From positions 1 to 64,000 of the forward strand of contig NZ_JACAXB010000034.1 in assembly GCF_013391415.1 (NCBI RefSeq): a DNA stretch of 64,000 nt, read 5' to 3'. The first letter of the stretch is position 1. The number at the start of each line of letters is the position of its first letter. Origin of the DNA: Aquitalea sp. LB_tupeE (GTDB lineage Bacteria; Pseudomonadota; Gammaproteobacteria; Burkholderiales; Chromobacteriaceae). The notes beneath the pieces are model-generated. The model ran no database searches and had not been told where the DNA came from. It worked only from the letters and a program-made list of their open reading frames with translations. Below are positions 60,185 through 64,000 of this stretch, piece after piece. The translations under genes and the position numbers were made by a program.

Positions 60185-60560
60185 TTGGGCGGTAATGTCA
60201 TAACGGTTTGCCCCCCTGCGATTCATGTCACGAACAGGGCTGGCCAGTTTGCACCGTTACCGGTTCGCACCCGAAGTGCTGGTTTCCACCGCATGGTTGC
60301 CAGTCAGGTTGCCACCCTAAACCCGGTATCCACTGGCTGGTATCCAGTGCAGTATTCACTCCAAAGCGGTACGCACCCTACAGCCCGCCCAACGCGGGCA
60401 TTTTTGCGTATGCTGGTGTGTTTGCGAAAACCAACCCCATGGAGGGCATCATCCCCCTGGCTGCCATAAGGTCGGAGTCGAGCGCCTGGCTACATGACTC
60501 TCTTAAGGTCGGAGTGGACACGCTACCTAGCACTTATTTGCCTCAAGGCTATTCAGCGCG
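60185..60560 (+). other. Structured non-coding stretch
   Basis: Contains CACTGG-ctggtat-CCAGTG, repeated GGTTGCCA and GGTATCCA, a terminator-like GCCCGC-ccaa-CGCGGGC followed by ATTTTTG (about 60381-60405), and a direct repeat aaggtcggagt (about 60470 and 60505). Open frames through it look like non-coding translation. The order (repeats, terminator, further repeats, gene) recalls the immunity region but I find no convincing antisense pairing. Confidence 0.4.
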
Positions 60561-60562
60561 TC

Positions 60563-61093
60563 ATGACAAACCGTAGAATGCCAACGTCACACCTTCGAGC
60601 AGCAATCATGCGGCTGGCACTCATCATCACAACTATCATCATGCTCTTCATTGCTGGCGGGGTTCTGGTCAGTTACGCACAAGTCAGCCCATTGCAAGCC
60701 GTCATGCTAGCTGTCGCCGGCGCCGTGCTGGTGACAACAAAAATTGCCCACCTGAAATTTCATCTCAGTTTCTCAGCGGGACCATGGAAGCCTGCACCAT
60801 TCGATATCGAGCGACTGAAGCGGGAACACAGTCACAGTCCGGCCATGCCTGCCATTACCCAGGCCTGCCTGGCCCTGCATCAAGCCACGGGGGCGAATCT
60901 CGGTCAAATTGGGTTGTACGACTACCTGTGGGTGGGTAGCACCTTGGGTGGGTATCGTCATTCCCTCCCAATGCGTAGTGGTCTGGTCAGGCGCCTAAGC
61001 CGGGCATTGAACACAAAGATTACTAAGGCGGACCTGGACCGTATCAATACAGTCGATGACCTGATGCAGGTCATGAGAAGCAAAGGCCTCTAA
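60563..61093 (+). CDS. Membrane-anchored protein of unknown function
   Basis: 176 residues if started at ATG 60563; ATG 60608 is an alternative. Two hydrophobic spans (LALIITTIIMLFIAGGVLVSY and AVMLAVAGAVLVTT), then a soluble C-terminal part ending NTKITKADLDRINTVDDLMQVMRS. Last gene before the right attachment site, hence probably cargo. Confidence 0.5.
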   Translation: MTNRRMPTSHLRAAIMRLALIITTIIMLFIAGGVLVSYAQVSPLQAVMLAVAGAVLVTTKIAHLKFHLSFSAGPWKPAPFDIERLKREHSHSPAMPAITQACLALHQATGANLGQIGLYDYLWVGSTLGGYRHSLPMRSGLVRRLSRALNTKITKADLDRINTVDDLMQVMRSKGL

Positions 61094-61136
61094 TCTGTCA
61101 TCTTGGGTGGTGAAGAGATGGTAGCCGTTCAGTCGT

Positions 61137-61155
61137 GGGGGCATATTTGGGGGCA
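61137..61155. promoter_or_regulatory. Probable integrase arm-binding sites, right end
   Basis: GGGGGCA at 61137-61143 and 61149-61155, matching the left-end set. Confidence 0.6.
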
Positions 61156-61218
61156 CTTTTTAAATTCAAATCGTCGTGTTTGTTACTGGGCGTGGCTTTC
61201 AAGCCACAATTCGGTAGA

Positions 61219-61286
61219 CGCCGCCCCACCAGAACCTCTAAAAGCCATTGATGATCAGTAACTTACTGGTTCTCAATGGCTTTTTT
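61219..61286 (+). other. attR of the first element with displaced ssrA terminator
   Basis: CGCCGCCCCACCA (61219-61231) is the ssrA end minus one base. AAAAGCCATTGA (61240-61251) pairs with TCAATGGCTTTTTT (61273-61286). This is what should follow an uninterrupted ssrA. A near-copy is at 62481-62549. Confidence 0.7.
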
Positions 61287-61314
61287 CATGCTTTGTTACC
61301 TGTGGGTGTTACAC

Positions 61315-61563
61315 ATGACTGAGAATTCGATGTCCAAAACAGCCCATGTTGTACGCCGTGGTGCGGTCTATTACTACCGTCTCAGAGTACCTGCCGATCT
61401 CCTTGAACACTACGGCAAAGACGAAATCATCTTCAGCCTGAAGACCAAAGATGCAGCTGAGGCCAAGCTCAAGGCTGCTGATGAAGGCCTGCGCCTGCAA
61501 GGCGAGTTCTCCGTCTTGCGGCAAGCCATGAAAGCCAATCTGGTTTCAGGCCTTACTCCGTAG
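61315..61563 (+). pseudogene. Truncated tyrosine integrase (N-terminal piece)
   Basis: 82 codons from ATG 61315, then a stop. KTAHVVRRGAVYYYRLRVPADLLEHYGKDEIIFSLKTKDAAEAKLKAADEGLRLQGEF is the N-terminal domain (DUF6538-like) of phage integrases of a type different from the one at 49855. Core and catalytic domains are missing. Confidence 0.7.
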
Positions 61564-61919
61564 GTGTAGAATCTAACAAGCCCCTGATGACAGAACGTCC
61601 CCAAGGTTACGCAGTGAAGACTTATCAAATAGCCATTCTCGCCAGCATCAGTCTCGCGCTCTCTGGTAGTGCCAGTGCGGGTGACTACATGCCTCTCAAG
61701 ACGGTTCCGCAGTACGAGATGAAGCAGGAGCCGGAAAAAGGTATTCGAGTTTTGCGCTTGTTGCGTCCTTGCCAAGGCAAGCCTGGGAAAAGGGCCTTCA
61801 AGAGTTGGCGCTGGTGCCCCTCTGGCTGAAACAGATATGCAGGGACAAGCTCCCGAACATCCCAAAGTCAGCCCTCAGACCGACCGGACAGAATGTCCGC
61901 AAGCTGTCCCGGCGATTCT

Positions 61920-62207
61920 CTAAGCGCGGGACGCCCTCTTCACGCGGCTCTCACCGATGCCAAAGTATTCTGCAGTGGCCTTGATGGTGGCTCCAGTCTC
62001 AGCCTTTCATGCAGCCACAGCAGCGTCACCCACTGACTTGGGCCTCCCTGTGTAGCGGCCTTCAATCTTGGCAACCTCAATCTCTCTGCGCTGCATCTCC
62101 TTGCGGTTCACATAGTCCACTTCAGCCTGTGCAGCCATGAAGGCCAGGACAGCATCACGGGTTGCCTTGGCAAGCAGACCAATATAGTCAAACAAGCGTA
62201 TGTCCAC
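61920..62207 (-). pseudogene. Broken serine recombinase (resolvase C-terminal part)
   Basis: Minus-strand frame with AVLAFMAAQAEVDYVNRKEMQRREIEVAKIEGRYTGRPKS, matching the helix E/arm region of resolvases, where AEVD replaces the common AEFE. An in-frame TGA at 62007-62009 interrupts it. The continuation (KAETGATIKATAEYFGIGESRVKRAS) is the DNA-binding HTH. The catalytic N-terminus is absent. Confidence 0.65.
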
Positions 62208-62267
62208 AGGTGATAGAATATGCTTTACGCATCACCACTAACCCACACCGTATCGGAATAGCAAAAG

Positions 62268-62471
62268 ATGGACGTTCTCCAAGTGGCACAAGGAGAGTTA
62301 CAAGCAGCAATCCTCCTTGCCAAGGAAATCTCCGGACTCACATCGAGTGCAGCAGAGAAGTTGAGACTGGAAATGCTGGAAACACTCTTACGCGATGTGC
62401 ACCAGCAACTGGATGAAGCACAACACCAGTTCAATGTTGTCGAAGGACGTGATCACGCAAGCTTGATCTAG
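62268..62471 (+). CDS. Small helical protein in the decayed element
   Basis: 67 residues from ATG 62268; the ribosome site is weak. VAQGELQAAILLAKEISGLTSSAAEKLRLEMLETLLRDVHQQLDEAQHQF is amphipathic and looks coding. No family recognised. Confidence 0.45.
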   Translation: MDVLQVAQGELQAAILLAKEISGLTSSAAEKLRLEMLETLLRDVHQQLDEAQHQFNVVEGRDHASLI

Positions 62472-62480
62472 CCCCCCACC

Positions 62481-62549
62481 CGCCGCCTTCACCACAACCT
62501 CTAAAAGCCATTGATGATCAGTAATCTGCTGGTCTTCAATGGCTTCTTT
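62481..62549 (+). other. Outer right ssrA end and second copy of the ssrA terminator
   Basis: CGCCGCCTTCACCA (62481-62494) then the same 29-base stretch as after the inner site and the hairpin AAAAGCCATTGA/TCAATGGCTT. About 55 bases are shared with 61219-61286. Confidence 0.7.
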
Positions 62550-62759
62550 CATGCCCATATTGTCGAATAGCACCAGCAATTTCAGTAGCGGGTTTTGCCG
62601 CTGTCGGCCCCAAATTGGCCCCACGTTTTTCCACATTTAATCCTGCTGGATCAAATTTCCACCCATCGTGGGTAACAACTCACCTGACCGGGATGCTCAG
62701 GACATGCTCCACGGCACGGCCACTCGCAACAGCACCGTGGAGCCAAAGCGGCATAATGC
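62550..62759. other. Intergenic region between the decayed element and the MCP gene
   Basis: No gene supported. ggccccaaattggcccca (62606-62623) is an inverted repeat; TTGGCCCC-type words may be arm sites of the lost second integrase, comparable to GGGGGCA in the first element. Confidence 0.4.
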
Positions 62760-64000
62760 TTACTGATAACCCTTGTCCAGCGCCAGTTGCTGGATAGCGG
62801 TGACAACCGATTCCGCGCCGGTTCTGATCTGGCTGATGACTTCACCCACCTTGTTGACCTGACCGACACTGCCTTCTACCAAATGCTTGATCTGGTCCAT
62901 ATTGCTGACGGCCTTGCCAGTTTGCAGCTGGATGGCATTCACCATGCCGGAAATCTCGGCAGTAGACAGTGAGGTGCGCTCGGCCAGTTTGCGTACTTCG
63001 TCTGCCACGACGGCAAAGCCACGGCCGGTTTCGCCTGCGCGGGCAGCTTCGATGGCTGCATTGAGCGCCAGCAGATTGGTTTGGTCTGCAATATCCTTGA
63101 TGGTTTGGACAATGGTGCCAATTTGCTGGGAGTGCTCGCCCAGCGATTGCACACCCTGCGCCGCAGTGGCGATTTCATTGGCCATGGTTTCGATATTGTT
63201 CACGCTTTCGCTGATGTTCTTGACCCCTTCTTCTGCCCAGTGACGGGTTTGTTGCGAGGTATTGAAAGCAAACAGGGCGCTGTCCCGTTCCTGTTTTTGC
63301 GCGGCAATATTGGCGGTGATGTCTGTCGCAAACTTGATGATGGAAACAACCTGGCCATGATCATCAAACACCGGATTGTAACTGGCTTCCAGCCAGCGCT
63401 CGCTACCGTCACGGGCAATACGCAATACCTGGCCGGAGTAAAACTGCCCACTGCGCAACTGCTCCCACAGCTGGATGTATTCGCGGCTTTGCGCATATTC
63501 CATGGTGCACAGGCGGCGGTGGTGCTGACCGATCAGCTCGGATTCCTGGTATCCCATGGTGCGCAGGAAATTGGGGTTGACCATGCGAATTACCCCGTCA
63601 ATCGAAAATTCGATGCTGGCCATCACCCGGTTCATGGCGGCCAGCACGGCCTTGTTGCGTAATTCTTCCTCCACACGCAGGGTAATGTCCGCGGCAAACT
63701 TCACAAAGCCACACACCTGGCCCTGCTCGTTCTTGATGGGATTGTAAGTGGCTTCCAGCCAGACGACCTTGCCATCGCGCCGCAGGCGCTTGACCCTGCC
63801 GGCAAACGGACTACCTTTGCGCAGGCTGTTCCAGAAGGCCTGATATTCGCTGGAGTTGGCATAGCTTGCTTCGCAAAAGGTGCGATGATTCATGCCAGGT
63901 AGTACTTCGGCGGAATAGCCCATCACCTGCTGAAAGGCATGGTTGGATTCCACCACATTTGCATTCATGTCAAAGGTGACCCTGGCCATGGACAAACCAA
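62760..64000 (-). CDS. Methyl-accepting chemotaxis protein with two PAS domains (5' end outside window)
   Basis: At least 411 codons; the start lies beyond 64000. Two PAS domains in tandem ([20 protein letters not shown] with [46 protein letters not shown] with [26 protein letters not shown]) precede a methyl-accepting signalling domain with the conserved hairpin tip [40 protein letters not shown]. No membrane span in the visible part, so it is probably a cytoplasmic redox/energy sensor that drives CheA. Confidence 0.9.
   Translation of the reverse strand, partial: GLSMARVTFDMNANVVESNHAFQQVMGYSAEVLPGMNHRTFCEASYANSSEYQAFWNSLRKGSPFAGRVKRLRRDGKVVWLEATYNPIKNEQGQVCGFVKFAADITLRVEEELRNKAVLAAMNRVMASIEFSIDGVIRMVNPNFLRTMGYQESELIGQHHRRLCTMEYAQSREYIQLWEQLRSGQFYSGQVLRIARDGSERWLEASYNPVFDDHGQVVSIIKFATDITANIAAQKQERDSALFAFNTSQQTRHWAEEGVKNISESVNNIETMANEIATAAQGVQSLGEHSQQIGTIVQTIKDIADQTNLLALNAAIEAARAGETGRGFAVVADEVRKLAERTSLSTAEISGMVNAIQLQTGKAVSNMDQIKHLVEGSVGQVNKVGEVISQIRTGAESVVTAIQQLALDKGYQ

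Larger units (their letters stand above)
49670..61231. mobile_element. P4-like integrative element in ssrA
   Basis: About 11.5 kb bounded by ssrA and a degenerate copy of its 3' end. Integrase at the left, AlpA and KilA-N genes, antisense-RNA immunity region, replication protein with two iteron clusters, small conserved genes and a secreted cargo protein. No capsid, tail or lysis gene, so it is a satellite-like or plasmid-like element, not a full prophage. Confidence 0.85.
61232..62494. mobile_element. Decayed second element in ssrA
   Basis: 1.26 kb between two copies of the ssrA 3' end/terminator. It holds an integrase N-terminal fragment next to its left site, a broken serine recombinase and one small gene. 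Interpreted as the remains of an older integration in the same target. Confidence 0.65.

Noticed and set aside
61587-61829. 80-codon frame with a signal-peptide-like start in the decayed element
   Set aside because: The first 40 residues look exported, but the rest breaks down and frames shift around it. At most a remnant.

Overview
The window looks like a chromosome segment of a GC-rich betaproteobacterium, most likely Neisseriales/Chromobacteriaceae. The tmRNA tag reads ANDETYALAA, and the core proteins (TrpG, TrpD, PurL, PII, BamD, RluD, NrdA with an N-terminal ATP cone, NrdB) look neisserial. I can support the order, not a species.

Layout. (1) 1-~16,800 is the right-hand part of an HK97-type prophage that runs off the left edge. 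Packaging and head genes are on the minus strand: HNH, TerS, TerL, a small membrane protein, portal, S49-type protease and the start of the major capsid gene. A 3.3-kb block of accessory genes sits between protease and capsid: a GNAT/autoinducer-synthase-like gene, a c4-like antisense RNA leader, a Rha/KilAC antirepressor, and a TPR-like/HEPN pair, with a near-identical terminator at both ends. The control region (YdaT/YdaS-like versus a CI-like repressor) lies at 11.5-13 kb, and short early genes run rightwards to an AlpA-type regulator immediately before trpG. (2) 16,840-41,420 is core chromosome: trpG-trpD, phosphomannomutase, prmB, argO, a LysR-controlled isochorismatase/SDR/ABM/pirin/MFS cluster, argP, cdd, purL, glnB, bamD, rluD, pgeF, nrdA and nrdB. 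(3) 41,420-49,240 is accessory: an AT-rich GIY-YIG gene, long direct repeats around a HigB/HigA-type toxin-antitoxin pair and a secreted protein, a YjjJ/HipA-like kinase toxin with a 12-bp tandem repeat at its promoter, then lipoproteins and an M24 peptidase. (4) ssrA (tmRNA) at 49,305-49,669 is the attachment site of a P4-like integrative element (about 49,670-61,231). It carries an integrase, AlpA and KilA-N genes, a P4-type CI-RNA immunity region, a PriCT/Toprim/DUF927 replication protein and two iteron clusters. A decayed second element (about 61,232-62,494) follows, and then a PAS-containing chemotaxis receptor that runs off the right edge.

How the parts work together. Both mobile elements seem to use the same RNA immunity layout: target A, terminator, small stem-closed antisense RNA, target C at the first gene. 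The clearest case is 53,331-53,540. The ssrA element also carries 13 copies of a 9-bp iteron in two clusters that share a 20-bp core. Both clusters lie inside coding sequence, recalling the ori/crr pair of phage P4. The native ssrA terminator now lies after each of the two right-hand attachment sites, which dates two successive insertions; the first element brings its own terminator just after the tmRNA. Family names are from recognition by eye; no database search was possible.
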